Shown here: positions 1 to 11,120 of the stretch, piece after piece
Numbering within the stretch: the stretch's first letter is position 1
How the letters are laid out: every line of letters starts with the position of its first letter
Source: Patiria pectinifera
Lineage: Eukaryota; Echinodermata; Asteroidea; Valvatida; Asterinidae
Assembly: GCA_029964075.1 (NCBI GenBank)
Contig: CM057135.1
Span: forward strand, 11,062,863 to 11,126,862
Reading direction: 5' to 3'
Length of the DNA: 64,000 nucleotides
Notes under the pieces: model-generated
The model's input: only the letters and a program-made list of their open reading frames with translations
Databases searched by the model: none
Told to the model about the DNA's origin: nothing
Made by a program: the position numbers and the translations under genes

Positions 1-360
1 TTCTTATATTGTCAGTACTATATATAATTTCTTTTACTCTACCCACAGTAACAGACCAAAAAGATCCTGTCATCTGCTGCATATCCACATACGTCTACAA
101 AATATGTACCACATCCAATCTCAACTTACAGACACAGGTCACATTTCTTGATGGTGTAATTAAATCAAGCATTTTCTAATATTCCTCTTTCGTTTTTTTT
201 GGTTTATACCTCATATTTTTAGCAACACTTCTCATTGGTTTTATACACGTTTTCTAATCAACGCTATCCTCAATTTGGTTCCTATCCTCAATGCATCCAT
301 CATGCTGCACATGTATGTCCGCAGTTTACACCATGGATAAATATGCACGATATATCTGAA
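1..360. other. Left edge, no gene seen
   Basis: AT-rich sequence with no convincing coding region, splice-bounded exon or repeat. Short open frames have no recognisable composition or motif. Confidence 0.5.
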
Positions 361-545
361 AACACATTTATGTTGCCATCTTTTGTTGAAAGGTCCACAA
401 AGAAAATGTACCGGTAATACATGTACATAATTACTAATTTCTATAGCTTTTTTTCCATGAACACATTTATGTTGATATCTTTTGTTGAAACGTCCACACA
501 GTGAACATAAGACTTGTACACAGTTATTAATTTCTATAGCCTTCG
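361..545. repeat. Tandem duplication, 99-bp unit
   Basis: Two diverged copies with a 99-bp period begin at 361 and 460. Both contain the words ACACATTTATGTTG, ATCTTTTGTTGAAA and TAATTTCTATAGC. No coding potential is evident. Confidence 0.8.
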
Positions 546-639
546 CAACAATGCTTTGTGTTTCCCTTTGTCCCTGTAATGTAACACTGTCTCATAGACT
601 AGACACACTTCCTTACAATCAACAACCATTTTTCACCCA

Positions 640-1405
640 CAGACCTAGACCCGTGAACGTGGCGTTGTATACAACGCCACGTTCTTGTGTCATTTTGAAC
701 CTAGCGAAAATCGATCCGCCATAAATAATTCCGTATGGGTGTTAAGTACTCACCTAGAAATCTAAATTTGCCCGTCCGATTGTTTAGGCTGTGTAATTTC
801 GACGAAATTTGCCCATCAGTAAAGACCCATACGAACGTGTACAGAAATTTCATTTTTACACGACAAGTGACCCTAAGAAATGACCCCGGACGAGTCGCTT
901 GGACAGATTGACGGCTGTTTCATGTCGCAACCCCGAAAAAAAACAACCCCGCACCCGATTGGCTGTTCGGCTCATGACGTTTACGTGTGCGCTCACGCAC
1001 GTGGGCGCACGTGCGCCAGCGTGCGGTGCGGTGAGAGAGGAAAGGACTTGAAACTTGTCTAAAACGATGTCTCTTTTAGCTGCGACAGTAAACAGCCGCA
1101 GAATTATACGAAGGACGGTACAATAAAACGCAATGCGCATGCGTCACTTGGGAGAAAATGGCAGCTAGCAGGACTTCATAAACCGAAAAATCGGGGCCAG
1201 AATTTTCCTCAAATTTCGTCAAATGCAAGTTTTGCCGTACAAACGGATTTCAATACAGCTTCATATGTGAGTACTTATTACATGGGCAAAATAACATCCA
1301 GTGTGTGTAACGGAGGGAGTCAGAGGGACAATTTCGCCAGGTTCAAAATGACACAAGAACGTGGCGTAGTTTACAAGCCACGTTTACGGGTCTACCACAG
1401 ACCCA
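640..1405. mobile_element. Foldback/MITE-like element with long inverted arms
   Basis: The left arm (about 640-755) reappears as its reverse complement at about 1265-1405. Both arms share GACCCGT, AACGTGGCGT, CGTTCTTGTGTCATTTTGAACC and TAAGTACTCAC. The left arm contains a perfect 30-bp palindrome at 655-684 centred on GTATAC; the right-arm counterpart is imperfect. The centre is GC-richer, with GCACGTGGGCGCACGTGCGC-like alternation. No transposase is present, so this would be a non-autonomous DNA element. Its outer boundary and any target duplication are not resolved. Confidence 0.7.
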
Positions 1406-1520
1406 ACACTCAACAACTGGAACGATCTTTCGTTCTGCCTTTGTGCGTCTCTCATTTTCAGCCACAGACCCAACACTCAACAACTGGAACGATCTTTCGT
1501 TCTGCCTTTGTGCGTCTCTC
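1395..1520. repeat. 59-bp direct repeat, 67-bp period
   Basis: A 59-bp block beginning CCACAGACCCAACACTC occurs at 1395-1453 and again at 1462-1520, with no difference seen by eye. It begins at the end of the foldback arm and lies 40 bp outside the Polinton terminus. Confidence 0.9.
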
Positions 1521-1560
1521 CTCTACACATACACACTTGTTTATGGCATAAATCAACAAT

Positions 1561-1843
1561 AGTAGGGAGAAGGACAGGTACTATTCCAAATCCTCCCATC
1601 TCCCATCTCCCTCTCTCTCCCTCTCCGCTCCCACCCCACCCCACCACGCTCCCCCAAATATCTCCCCCTCTGCCCCCAAAATATCTCTCTCTCTCCGAGT
1701 TGTTATATTATGAGTGGAGGGTATCAGACTTTGCCCCTCTCCAATGATTTTTCACCCCTATGATGCCCCTTACCCACTTAGCCCCCGCCCCTTTTTAAAA
1801 TATATCTCCCTCTGTCTAGCACCAGACCAGTCTCTTACTATCT
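1561..1843. repeat. Left terminal inverted repeat of Polinton
   Basis: The 283-bp arm is extremely pyrimidine-rich on this strand (CTCCCATCTCCC, CTCTCTCTCC, CCACCCCACCCC). It matches the reverse complement of 17483-17880, including TTGTTATATTATGAGTGGAG and the inner edge AGCACCAGACCAG. Differences are a few substitutions plus two insertions in the right arm. Confidence 0.93.
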
Positions 1844-2047
1844 AATATCTTTTGCCGTCTTGGAGATCTTTACACAGACTCACAGCAACTGGTGGCGCCC
1901 TCTATCAGTACTTATAAATAAATAGACAAACAACGCTTTCTTAGGTTTACATGTCTGAGTTTTTTACTTTATTAAAACATATAACTTTAACAACATATAA
2001 TATAATAAATTATAGATCAAAAATGATGTCAGAGTTATATTGAACTG

Positions 2048-2190
2048 CTTCCCTTTTCTTTGTTCAACAAATTTTATTCATAAGCATGATGTCATCACTA
2101 GTTCTATTGATAAAAGGGAAGTGCCACTTCCCTTCTCTTTGTTAAACAAATTCAATTCATAAGCATGATGTCATCACTAGTTCTAATGAT
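2048..2190. repeat. Tandem duplication, 79-bp period
   Basis: Two similar 64-bp copies (2048-2111 and 2127-2190) share TTCATAAGCATGATGTCATC and ACTAGTTCTA. They are separated by AAAAGGGAAGTGCCA. Confidence 0.85.
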
Positions 2191-3090
2191 TTCGTTAGCC
2201 TCCTCAACGTGAGTTATGCCAATGGTCTGCCTTGGAATCTCCATAGTGTTTCTAAAAAAGACAGAACGAAAAAATAATAAATATAGTGGCAAATATATAT
2301 TTTCATCCTTTTTATGAAATGGTAATTTTGATGCAGTATTCAGACAACCTTTTGTTACAAATAGTAGTCATGATTGCTGTTGTATCGGAAAAAATACAAA
2401 TACTAAAAAGTTGAAAGTTATTTACAAAAAATTGTTGTGTGCTTTGAAACTGCTCATATCCCTCAAAAATCTAGTCGACATGCATTTGTGTTATAGCGCC
2501 CTCCAGGGTTAAAATTGTAAAAGGTTGTTGTGTGGAACGTGAGTCTTGTACGCGCTACTGCAAAATTGTGTCGTTTTCTTCCGATTATTGTGAGTACCTT
2601 TTATACAATTTACGGGAAATATACCACACTAGTCAAGGGTGAATATTTATGTTTACCTTTCGATGGTGCAGACAACTTGTTTGGATTGCTGGTGTCTCGA
2701 TCAATTCCTCTTTTAGGATCTGAAAAAATAATAATAATTTAAACAGTTAAAAGTTCACTTTAAAACTTTGTTACGTACTGTACAGCTCTCTCGCACACTT
2801 TTATCAAAAATTTTAGTAAAAAACATAGCTTATAGTTTACCTTTTCGGTGGGGGTTGCTTGATTAAAACAAGTGTAGATATTACTGCTCTGTATTTTTTA
2901 ACTGCAGTTGTTGATGCTGCTAGGCTGATGAACGTCTATCTGCTGGGTAGAATGTCTGTTGAATGGCAGGGCTGTTCATTTCTCTACTTATATAGCCAAA
3001 AAAATTATTACTCATGATCATAGTGTTTTATAAGTGGTGCCATCTAGAAAATTCCAATTGGAGACTATAACACATTGCGCAATTGTGCAT

Positions 3091-3212
3091 TGTGCAATAT
3101 TCTCAAAATTCAGGAAACCGTCAACCAAAATATCCTACGTCACTGGGGTTTATTGTGCAATATTCTCAAAATTCAGGAAACCGTCAACCAAAATATCCTA
3201 CGTCACTGGGGT
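3091..3212. repeat. Tandem duplication, 63-bp period
   Basis: A 59-bp block starting TGTGCAATATTCTCAAAATT occurs at 3091 and 3154 with no difference seen by eye. It ends in CCTACGTCACTGGGG. It lies in the Polinton leader upstream of the polymerase. Confidence 0.9.
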
Positions 3213-3534
3213 GATCATGACTAATCAAACAGTTTACTAGAACTGGGTTTTACACAACACACAATTGTGCAATTGTGCGTACTTGTGCTAGAAAATTGCC
3301 ATTTCAAGCATGATAGATTTTGAGCGGTCAAGGCCGCTCAAAATCTATTCATATGCATTCTCATGCACTCTCGAATAGTGTCGACTCACTTTGTACATGT
3401 ACTTGTTGGCCCTGTTTATTTCCGAGTCTAATTCTGTTGTCAGTGGATAAACATTTTGGTTTTATTCAAAAAAAATTAAATAAAAAAATTATTTTCTAGT
3501 CCATATTTGAAGAGATAATATATCTATATATTAA

Positions 3535-6500
3535 ATGGAGACCAACTCAAAGCCATCACCTAAAGGCTATTCGCGGTGGGTTAAAGCTGCATTGAAGAGT
3601 TATGTTGATCAAAATAATATAGAGATCGATGAACGAGAAAATTATACTCGTCGAGACTATATTCAAGCCATAAAGGCTGAAGAGAGTACATTTAAAAACT
3701 TGAGGAAAAAGACACTACATGGGCTCAAACAGATTGTAGATGAACACAATCTAGAATACGTACCGACGGGTTATAATGGTCGAGTTTTGAAAAAAGATTT
3801 ATTCTCAGCGATCAAGAGATTTAAATCTCCCGAAGATTTTCAAGAGGCTGACTTCAGAGGTACGAGACGGTTTAGAAATAACTTTCGAAACTGGGAACTG
3901 ATTCCGAGACAGTTTAATAATGACGTTGAACTGTTTTTTCGCACTCACGAGCGACAGATCGAAAGCAAAGTCGTATCAGAACTGAAAGAACTCACTAACA
4001 TAAAGGTTCAGATTGCGATTACAGTGAGATACATTAAAAATAAATCTGATGGAGAACGGGTGACTGCTGAATTTACCTTTATCAGTAACAATGTGGTTAT
4101 TTTGAGGGAGAGTCAGGTAAAGCAAATTCTTAAAGAAGCGATCGATCAAGTAAAAGAAAAACACGCGAGTCATACAAATCGAGGATCAGGTTGGGTAGTC
4201 GATAAAATACTCGCGTTTTACATTAACGTAAACCGTTATGCTCAAGCAGGAGGTAGTTCTTACATAGAGCTACCCGACTATCTCAAAAATAAAAGGGCGA
4301 TTATCAACGTACAAAACAAAGACAACGAATGTTTGAGATGGTGTTTGAGGGCTGCTCTTGGTAAATATTCGGACAAAGTAAAACAGCGAATCGAAAACAA
4401 CCCAAAATATCATGTCCATGAAGAGAGAACTACGATATACAATACGAACGATGGATTGAAATTCGAAAATATAGACTTTCCCACACCAGTGGATCAAATG
4501 TCTAGGGTAGAAAGACAAAATAATCTGTCAATAAATGTTTTTGGTTATACTGAACAAGATAACATACATGTATTGGCATTATCTAAAAACACAGATCCTA
4601 CCGTTGAGGCTATCGATCTGTTGTTGTTTTCCAACGGTGATAAGAGTCACTACTGTTGGATAAAACAATTTTCTAGATTATTTTATACTGTAACGGCTGA
4701 TCGACACAAGAAGTATTTTTGTAGAAGATGTCTGTCACACTACGGAACGCAAGAAAAACTAGACAGACACAAACAAGATTGTGAGGGAATAGACAAACCT
4801 CCGTCTAAAATCGTTTTCCCTGAGAACAACGTATTAACATTTAAAAACCACAGATTTGCACAGGACGCACCATTTGTCATTTACGCCGACTTTGAATCGG
4901 TACTAGAAAAAACTCAGCACGATAAAAAGGAAAACACGCAAAAGACAAACATTCACAAAGCAAGCGGTTATTCGTTGGTAGTCGTTAGATGTGATAGTAA
5001 AAATATGTATGGAGAAACTTACAGGGGCAAAGACGCCACAACTAAGTTTGTAGAGCAGATGTTACAATTACAACGAGATATTAATTGCATATTTGCTAAT
5101 CCCATACCCATGGAATTTACTGAGCGAGATAAAAAACATCATGAAAAAACAAACACGTGTTGGATTTGCGAGAAACCAATTTATCCCAATTACTCGAGCA
5201 ACTGTCAATGCCAGAAACCCAAAAAACCAAAAACAGAAAAACAAATAAAAGAACATCAGTCCGAAAACAAAAATGGATTTATCGAGTCTAAATGTCTCGA
5301 ATGCAAAAAGAAAATCAACACATTTAGAAAGGTGAGAGATCACTGCCACGTCACGGGTAGATATAGAGGTGCCGCGCACGCCTACTGTAACACCAAGCTA
5401 CGTGTTAAACCCGGTTGTACTACGATACCGGTCATATTACACAATTAACAAAATTACGACGCGCATTTGATCATGCAAGGCATCTCTGTTTGCAAAGGTA
5501 ATATAAATTGTATCCCTAGAAATTCAGAAAAGTACATTTCGTTTTCAATCGGAAATCTACGATTTATAGACTCGTTCAATTTTATGGCGTCATCGCTTGA
5601 CAACTTAGTCAAAGCTTGTCCAAAAGAGTCGTTTACTTTACTGAGAAAACATTTTAAAAATTCGCCAGAGAGTTTAGACCTTTTACTACAAAAAGGAGTT
5701 TACCCTTACGAATATATGGACTCGTTTGATAAATTTGAAGAGACCAGTCTACCACCAATCGAAAAGTTTTACAGCAGTCTAAAAGACGAAGGGATATTGC
5801 GAGAAGACTATGACAGAGCTCGACGAGTGTGGAAAGAGTTTAAGGTAAAAAACTTGGGAGAATATCACGACTTGTACGTGACTACCGACACGTTATTACT
5901 AGCCGGCGTGTTTGAGAATTTTAGACGCGTGTGTAAAAAGAATTATAAGTTGGATCCGGCTAATTATTTCACCGCACCCGGGTTATCGTGGGATGCACTG
6001 TTAAAACACTCTCAGATAGAACTCGAACTATTGCAAGACGTAGACAAACATTTATTTTTTGAGAGAGCGAAACGAGGAGGCATGTCGAGCGTCGGTAGCG
6101 CGAGATATCACAAAGCAAACAATAAATATCTGCCCGACCACGATCCGGATAAACCAACGAGTTACGTGACCTATCTAGACGCTAATAACCTATACGGTTG
6201 GGCTATGAGTCAGTACTTGCCGTACAAAGATTTTAAGTGGTTAAAGCCCAAGGAATTTAATACCGAGTATATCATGTCGATTGATAAAACGTCAGATACG
6301 GGCTATTTTTTAGAGGTAGACCTCGATTACCCAGCTGCTCTTCACGATTGGCACAACGATTACCCACTAGCGCCAGAAAACATAATCATACCACAAGAAT
6401 GGATGTCTGATTATCAAAACGAGTTATTGGATACCGAGCCTTGTAGCAAAGTACCCAAATTAACCGGCACGCTAAAACCCAAACACAAGTACGTTTTGCA

Positions 6501-7435
6501 CTAATCACTTTAAAGCTTTATATCAAGCTCGGATTAAAACTCAAAAAAGTACATCGCGTCTTGGGGTTTAAACAGAAGCCTTGGATGAAGTCGTACATCG
6601 ATAAAAACACTCAACTCAGAACTAAAGCGACTTTTAACTTTGAAAAAGATTTTTTTAAACTCATGAATAATAGCGTTTTTGGAAAAACGATGGAAGACGT
6701 TAGAAATAGAATGGACGCAAAGTTACTCAGAGAGGATGAGCATAAAAGATACAAAATGATTGTGTCTAAACCAAACTACAAACAGACATCGATCTTTAAA
6801 GAATGTGAGTTGTCATTTGTCGAAATGTACAAGACTAAAACCGTGTTAAACAAACCGATCTACTGCGGAGTGAGTATCTTGGATCTCTCAAAGACGCTGA
6901 TTTTTATTATAATCGAATGAAAGCGACGTATGGAGACCGAGTCAGATTATTGTATACTGACACGGACAGTTTACTCTTAAGCGTTTCTACTGACGACGTA
7001 TACAAAGATATGCAGCAAAACGGGCAACAATACGACCTTTCGAATTATCCGACGGATCATCTTTTGTACGATCCAACCAATAAGAAAGTGATCGGTAAAT
7101 TTAAAGACGAGTTTGGACGTAAAATAATCAAAGAAGTCGTTTGTATAAGACCTAAAATGTACTCGATTTTAACCGCTGACATCAACTTGAAAAAAGCCAA
7201 GGGGGTCACAAAATCGGTCACTGACAAAAAATTAAAACACCGACACTACTACGACTGCATCTTTAAAAATAAATCTCATTACGAAACCATGACTCACATT
7301 AGATCGGAAAATCACATCCTTTATACCGTATCTCAAAATAAACTATCGTTGAGTCCGTTGGACACAAAGAGGTACATTTTACCGGATGGAATACACACGC
7401 TCGCTTATGGTCACCGTAATCTAGATATTAATTAG
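3535..7435 (+). pseudogene. Protein-primed-type DNA polymerase B, broken
   Basis: The family replicates linear viral or transposon DNA from a protein primer. The product spans about 1,300 residues over four open segments. Seen in order: a long N-terminal region; a C2H2-like finger (CRRC...HKQDC, near residue 396); exonuclease motif I (YADFES, Asp near residue 452); a cysteine-rich insert ending in a DHCHVTGRYRG treble-clef motif; polymerase motif A (LDANNLYGW, near 6178); motif B (NNSVFGKT, near 6665); and motif C (YTDTDS, near 6954). Breaks: in-frame TAA at 5446-5448 in the exonuclease II region, a frameshift near 6497-6504, and a small deletion with frameshift near 6895-6905. The start codon directly follows an AT-rich TATATATTAA. 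The 3' end overlaps the convergent integrase by 4 bp. The family assignment is firm. The copy looks inactive unless the breaks are sequence errors. Confidence 0.93.
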
Positions 7436-8434
7436 GCGGTAATTGCGTGTCCTCGGGTACGACTTGAAGCTCTTGTCTCACAAAACTCCTTTTTGGGCCG
7501 TCTTGCAGGTAATAAAGAGTAGGACCCGTCGTGACTTTTTTTACCGTTAATCCATTTAAATTGACTCGTTCTTTTTTCCACGTTATAAATGTCTACGCTC
7601 CAAATGGGATCCGTTGCTCTTCTAGAAGTTCCACCCTCTTGCTCGCCCGGGTAATATAAATATCTAACCATTGCGTCTTGCGGTAATTGTTGCTCTTTTG
7701 TTTTAACGGGGTTAGCCGGAGATTGCCGGACCTGTTTTAGTTTAACCGCCTCTGACGGTGCTTTAGCTATTAATCTCGTCGTTTCATCGTTTATAGCTTT
7801 GATCACGCTGGGTAATCGCTCGACCCATTGCGTGTTTCTACTCTCGGGATTTAACATTTCTTGAGCGTACTGATGACCAAACAGTCTCTCGGCTAGCGTT
7901 CGATTAAATCTTTCTACGATACCCTGCGATCGGTGGTTTCCGGATTCGCCTACGATAATCTCGACGTTTTTTGAGGCCATCCATTTTTTTAAATGCTCCT
8001 TTAAATTCGGTACCGGCGTCTACTCTCAACGTTTTAGGGTAACTCAAAGGCGACCTCGCGTAAATCTTGACGATAGCATCTTGGGTGGAATCATCCGTTT
8101 TAGAAACCAAAGGTTTTGCTTCGTGGTATCGACTCGCAACATCGACAACCGTCAAAGCGTATTTATAAGTCTTGCGTTTTACTTTATCCCAGGGTAGGTA
8201 TAGCACATCCATTTGGTGAAAGTCATTTGGTATTTCAAACTCTCGCGAAGTACTCGTAGGCCTGGGTACATACGCAGGACCCGGCAGATAAATTTGCCAA
8301 ATTGCTTGTTTTTTAAGCCAATCTCTGATTACCTTTTTATCGATTTTGGTTTTATCGTGTAAATGCTCGACGGCGCTTTCACCTCTCCAATAACCGCTTG
8401 GGCTATAATACAGTTTAGATAATGTTTTCATCAT
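7432..8434 (-). pseudogene. Retroviral-type (rve/DDE) integrase, frameshifted
   Basis: The family inserts Polinton DNA into host chromosomes. Two minus-strand segments, 8434-7904 and 7980-7432, carry the catalytic triad in order: Asp in FHQMDVLYLP, Asp in LRVDAGTEFKG, and Glu in QGIVERFNRTL. The last lies in the second segment. The C-terminal part (MVRYLYYPGE, then IWSVDIYNVEKR) resembles the chromodomain-like tail region of Polinton integrases. One frameshift separates the second Asp from the Glu. It lies at a run of seven T on the plus strand (7984-7990), consistent with one extra base. The gene runs convergently with the polymerase (4-bp overlap) and divergently from the gene at 8476, sharing a 41-bp AT-rich promoter interval. 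Confidence 0.92.
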
Positions 8435-8475
8435 TTATTATAATAATAATTTAAACGGCTTTATACATTAAATAG
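8435..8475. promoter_or_regulatory. Divergent AT-rich promoter interval
   Basis: Forty-one bases separate two divergent start codons. Towards the right the motif is TTTAAACGG-CTTTATACATTAAATAG then ATG. Towards the left, in reverse complement, it is TTTAAATTATTATTATAATAA followed by the integrase start. The same TTTAAA/TATA/TTAAA arrangement recurs upstream of other genes of the element, which suggests a virus-type promoter with a very short leader. Confidence 0.55.
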
Positions 8476-8892
8476 ATGGCGTCAGCTGTTGTAATGATGG
8501 TTGGAGGTGCGATCATAAACGCCTTAGCTTTTTCGGGTTCAAACTTTTTATTTTCAAGTCTAAGGGATGATGGCAGCGAAGAGCGTAAGAGACACGATTT
8601 AGCGACAGAACAACTCTCAGTCGCCAGATATCAGTGGCAACGAGAACGAACGAAACGACTTGATTTTCTCAACGAACGTATCAGAAAACAAAATGCCTCT
8701 AAAGAAACATTTTCCAACGTAGACCAAGCGTTGCGTTACTACAACGAAATGACCGGAGAAAACGTCGAGTTACCCCGCGTACCCAAACTCGAAGATTTTT
8801 ACGAGCCTAGCGACCAACAAATATAAAAAGAACTGGCGTTTATCGCGGGAGGAACGCTATTGGTGGGCTTATTGGCTTACAAATATCTTTAA
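8476..8892 (+). pseudogene. Small two-ended membrane protein, nonsense-interrupted
   Basis: Function not recognised. The first 116 codons encode a hydrophobic N-terminus (about residues 2-27, VVMMVGGAIINALAF), then a charged helical segment rich in Arg, Glu and Gln. An in-frame TAA at 8824-8826 interrupts the frame. Beyond it the same frame stays open to 8892 and encodes a second hydrophobic stretch (FIAGGTLLVGLLAYKYL). The intact protein would therefore have been about 138 residues with membrane segments at both ends. It sits between integrase and capsid candidate, so a virion membrane role is plausible but unproven. Confidence 0.6.
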
Positions 8893-8914
8893 ATTTAAAA
8901 CTCGTATAAATAAA

Positions 8915-10181
8915 ATGATTGCATATGGAAAAAAGCTCAATCCCAGCAGGCTATTAAAAATACCCAGATCTATCAAGGGTGAGAGAAAAGAGGTGGTCAT
9001 TACCCTCAATCCTAGTAGTATATCGGCGGGGCAAACGCTGAGGGTCAAGTTTCCTCAATTGGGTGTGGACGACGTGATCGTACCCGGCACTTGTAAACTA
9101 GCTTTTAATTTAGAACTCTACAGTGGAAGTGACAACAATAGAACCATTTTTGGTAATTTGGCCAGAAATTTAGTCAGCGAAATCAGCGTCAGGCTTCAAG
9201 GTCACGAAATTATAAGTTATCGTCACGCTGACGTGTATCACAATTTTAAAGACAATTGGCTCAACAGCTCGATGACTCGAAACATGGCGTACTCGGGCAT
9301 AGAAAAAGAAAATGTGTCTAAACTAAGAACTGGAGCTCAAGATGCTAACGCGGGCGCCAACAGCGGTAAAGATAAAGCTATCGCGGATGCCTATGGTAAC
9401 AGATATTGCATTCCCCTAGACATTGACATACCGACTTCACATCACCCTTTTTACCCCAGCGGTTTAAACCAACCTCTGACGTACGAGATAAAGTTTAACG
9501 ATCACGATAAAGTAGTCAACAGTTCAGATACGGCGGCGATGTATTCTATCTCAGACTTGTCTCTCGAATACGAAGTGGTGACCAACAGAGACCTAGCTAA
9601 CACCATCAGAAATAAACACAATAGCGGGGTAATGCAATATCTGTTTGATAAAATCCACTCACTAGAAGTTAGATCCGTCAACAAATCGGACACGCTTTGG
9701 AACGTCAGCGTTAATCAACCCATCAGGAGTCTCAAGGGTATTTTGTTTTTGTTTAAAGATACCGCTGAGAAAAATCCGCAGCGATTTTATAATCCAAAAC
9801 TAACCAAAACATCGGTGACCGTAGAAGGTAAACCCAATCAACTCTACAGTCAAGGCATGTCTCAGTATCAACACTGGAACGAAATTATCAAATTCTTTGG
9901 AGACAGCGATACCGACAGCGGGCGCGGAGTAGCTAAAGACTTAAATATGACGTGTTAACGTCATAAAATCTAAAAAACAAGTACGGTCTGTGGCTCGATT
10001 TTAGAAGTAACGACGACAATTCCGCTCACGGATCTGGTAGGAAAATTGGAGACGGAGGAGGCATCAACATTCAATTTACCAGAGAAGCTGAAAGTGAAGG
10101 TGACCTCACGATGTACGTCTTTTGATCATGGATGCTCAATTGAACTTGGAACACGGGAATTTTAAATCTCTGTTAAGTTAA
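8915..10181 (+). pseudogene. Candidate major capsid protein, two frameshifts
   Basis: The first segment (8915-9958, 347 codons) is a well-conserved-looking, beta-rich, charged protein with blocks such as KGERKEVVITLNPSSISAG, VSVNQPIRSLKGILFLF and TVEGKPNQLYSQGMSQY. Two further segments follow in other frames: about 9976-10122 and 10122-10181. They are separated by frameshifts near 9945-9976 and at a short T run near 10119-10124. Total length would be about 420 residues. I assign it as the double jelly-roll capsid candidate from its size, its position just before the packaging ATPase (2-bp gap) and its resemblance to a protein common in invertebrate Polinton-type elements. I could not test the fold. 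An alternative is another abundant virion protein. Confidence 0.55.
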
Positions 10182-10182
10182 A

Positions 10183-10788
10183 ATGACACAACCGCATTGC
10201 GCTTTAATCGTCGGCAAAACAAATTCGGGTAAAACCAAATGGATTTTGGATCTGTTAGAGTTAGACTATAAAAACACATTTGAAGCGATAGTCATCATTT
10301 GCCCCACCATATTTAAAAACAAAACGTACATCGAAAGAAAGTGGATTCAAGCAGATCCCGAGGTATACCTCTGCGATCCGGAATTGTACAAGATGACGCT
10401 CAACGAAGCGATCGATATTTACAGTAAAATATTTGAAGGTGTTGCCACGTTGTTTATCGTGGACGATTGCTCTTCGGATCAAGAGATTAAATATCGTAAA
10501 AAGACGTGCGCTTTAAGCAAGATGGCTTTTAGCGGAAGACACGTAAATCACAGCTGTTGGTTACTGACTCAAAAGTACAACAGCGTTTTAAAAGATTATA
10601 GAGAAAACACGGCTTGGTTGGCATTATTTTACTGCAAAGATAAAACATCGTTTGATCAAGCGTTAGACGAAAACGACGTCGTACCCATTGAAGAACGAGA
10701 TTATATAAAACGACGTTTGAGAGATGTGAAATATAGTAAATTGGTCGTATACACCGAACCTCCAGTTAGTTACGAGCTACTTGAGTAG
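10183..10788 (+). CDS. A32-like genome-packaging ATPase
   Basis: The 201-residue product carries a Walker A motif (VGKTNSGKT, residues 10-18) and a hydrophobic Walker B strand (ATLFIVDDCSS, residues 88-98). A polar sensor-like strand follows (HSCWLLTQKYN). This is the pattern of FtsK/HerA-type packaging ATPases of Polintons, adenovirus-like and NCLDV-type viruses, which drive DNA into capsids. The length is slightly short for the family, but the frame is intact and starts at the first ATG, 2 bp after the capsid candidate. Its last codons and stop run into a 22-bp tandem repeat. This is one of the few undamaged core genes here. Confidence 0.9.
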   Translation: MTQPHCALIVGKTNSGKTKWILDLLELDYKNTFEAIVIICPTIFKNKTYIERKWIQADPEVYLCDPELYKMTLNEAIDIYSKIFEGVATLFIVDDCSSDQEIKYRKKTCALSKMAFSGRHVNHSCWLLTQKYNSVLKDYRENTAWLALFYCKDKTSFDQALDENDVVPIEERDYIKRRLRDVKYSKLVVYTEPPVSYELLE

Positions 10789-10893
10789 CTAGGTGAGTAG
10801 CAATTAATAGCTAGTTGAGTAACAATTAATAGCTAGGTGAGTAACAATTAATAGCTAGGTGAGTAACAATTAATAGCTAGTTGAGTAGCAACC
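10783..10893. repeat. 22-bp tandem repeat at the ATPase stop codon
   Basis: Units of the form GAGTAACAATTAATAGCTAG plus GT or TT begin at 10795, 10817, 10839 and 10861, with partial units at 10783 and 10883. The ATPase stop TAG lies in the first partial unit. Each unit carries stop codons and an AATTAATAGCTA core. Confidence 0.93.
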
Positions 10894-10967
10894 TATTCAA
10901 CAAACTACACGTGTATTACAATTTGTTAATCAACAAACGTCAACAAAATACATTTTGCTGTAAGTAA

Positions 10968-11120
10968 ATGATAGCAATATTCGAGTATTTGCAGTTTTTG
11001 GCTATTATCATCATATCGCTTAATCTATCGTTTTACACCTACGAATACCTTTGCTTTTGTAACAAAGTTGCAAAAGCTACAACAAAATTAAATTCGTTTC
11101 TAATTAAATGGAGGACCTAA
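10968..11120 (+). CDS. Small single-pass membrane protein
   Basis: A 50-codon frame starts at ATG 10968. A strongly hydrophobic segment lies near residues 8-21 (LQFLAIIIISLNLSF), followed by a basic C-terminal tail (KVAKATTKL). It overlaps the next gene's start by 13 bp. Short hydrophobic proteins are common in Polinton-type genomes, but I do not recognise this one. Compositional bias and placement in an otherwise empty 300-bp gap support it. Confidence 0.45.
   Translation: MIAIFEYLQFLAIIIISLNLSFYTYEYLCFCNKVAKATTKLNSFLIKWRT

Larger units (their letters stand above)
1844..3534. other. Polinton leader region, no gene recognised
   Basis: 1.7 kb of AT-rich sequence lies between the left terminal repeat and the polymerase gene, with no credible gene. 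It holds two local tandem duplications (2048-2190 and 3091-3212) and a small inverted word pair, GAGCGG then CCGCTC, around 3323-3340. It could hold early regulatory sequence, but nothing proves that. Confidence 0.6.

Noticed and set aside
7980..7995. Programmed ribosomal frameshift in the integrase
   Set aside because: The A7 run looks slippery, but the needed shift is +1, not the usual -1, and other genes of the element carry random breaks, so an indel is simpler.
10783..10893. CRISPR-like array
   Set aside because: Repeats are contiguous without spacers, and the DNA is eukaryotic.
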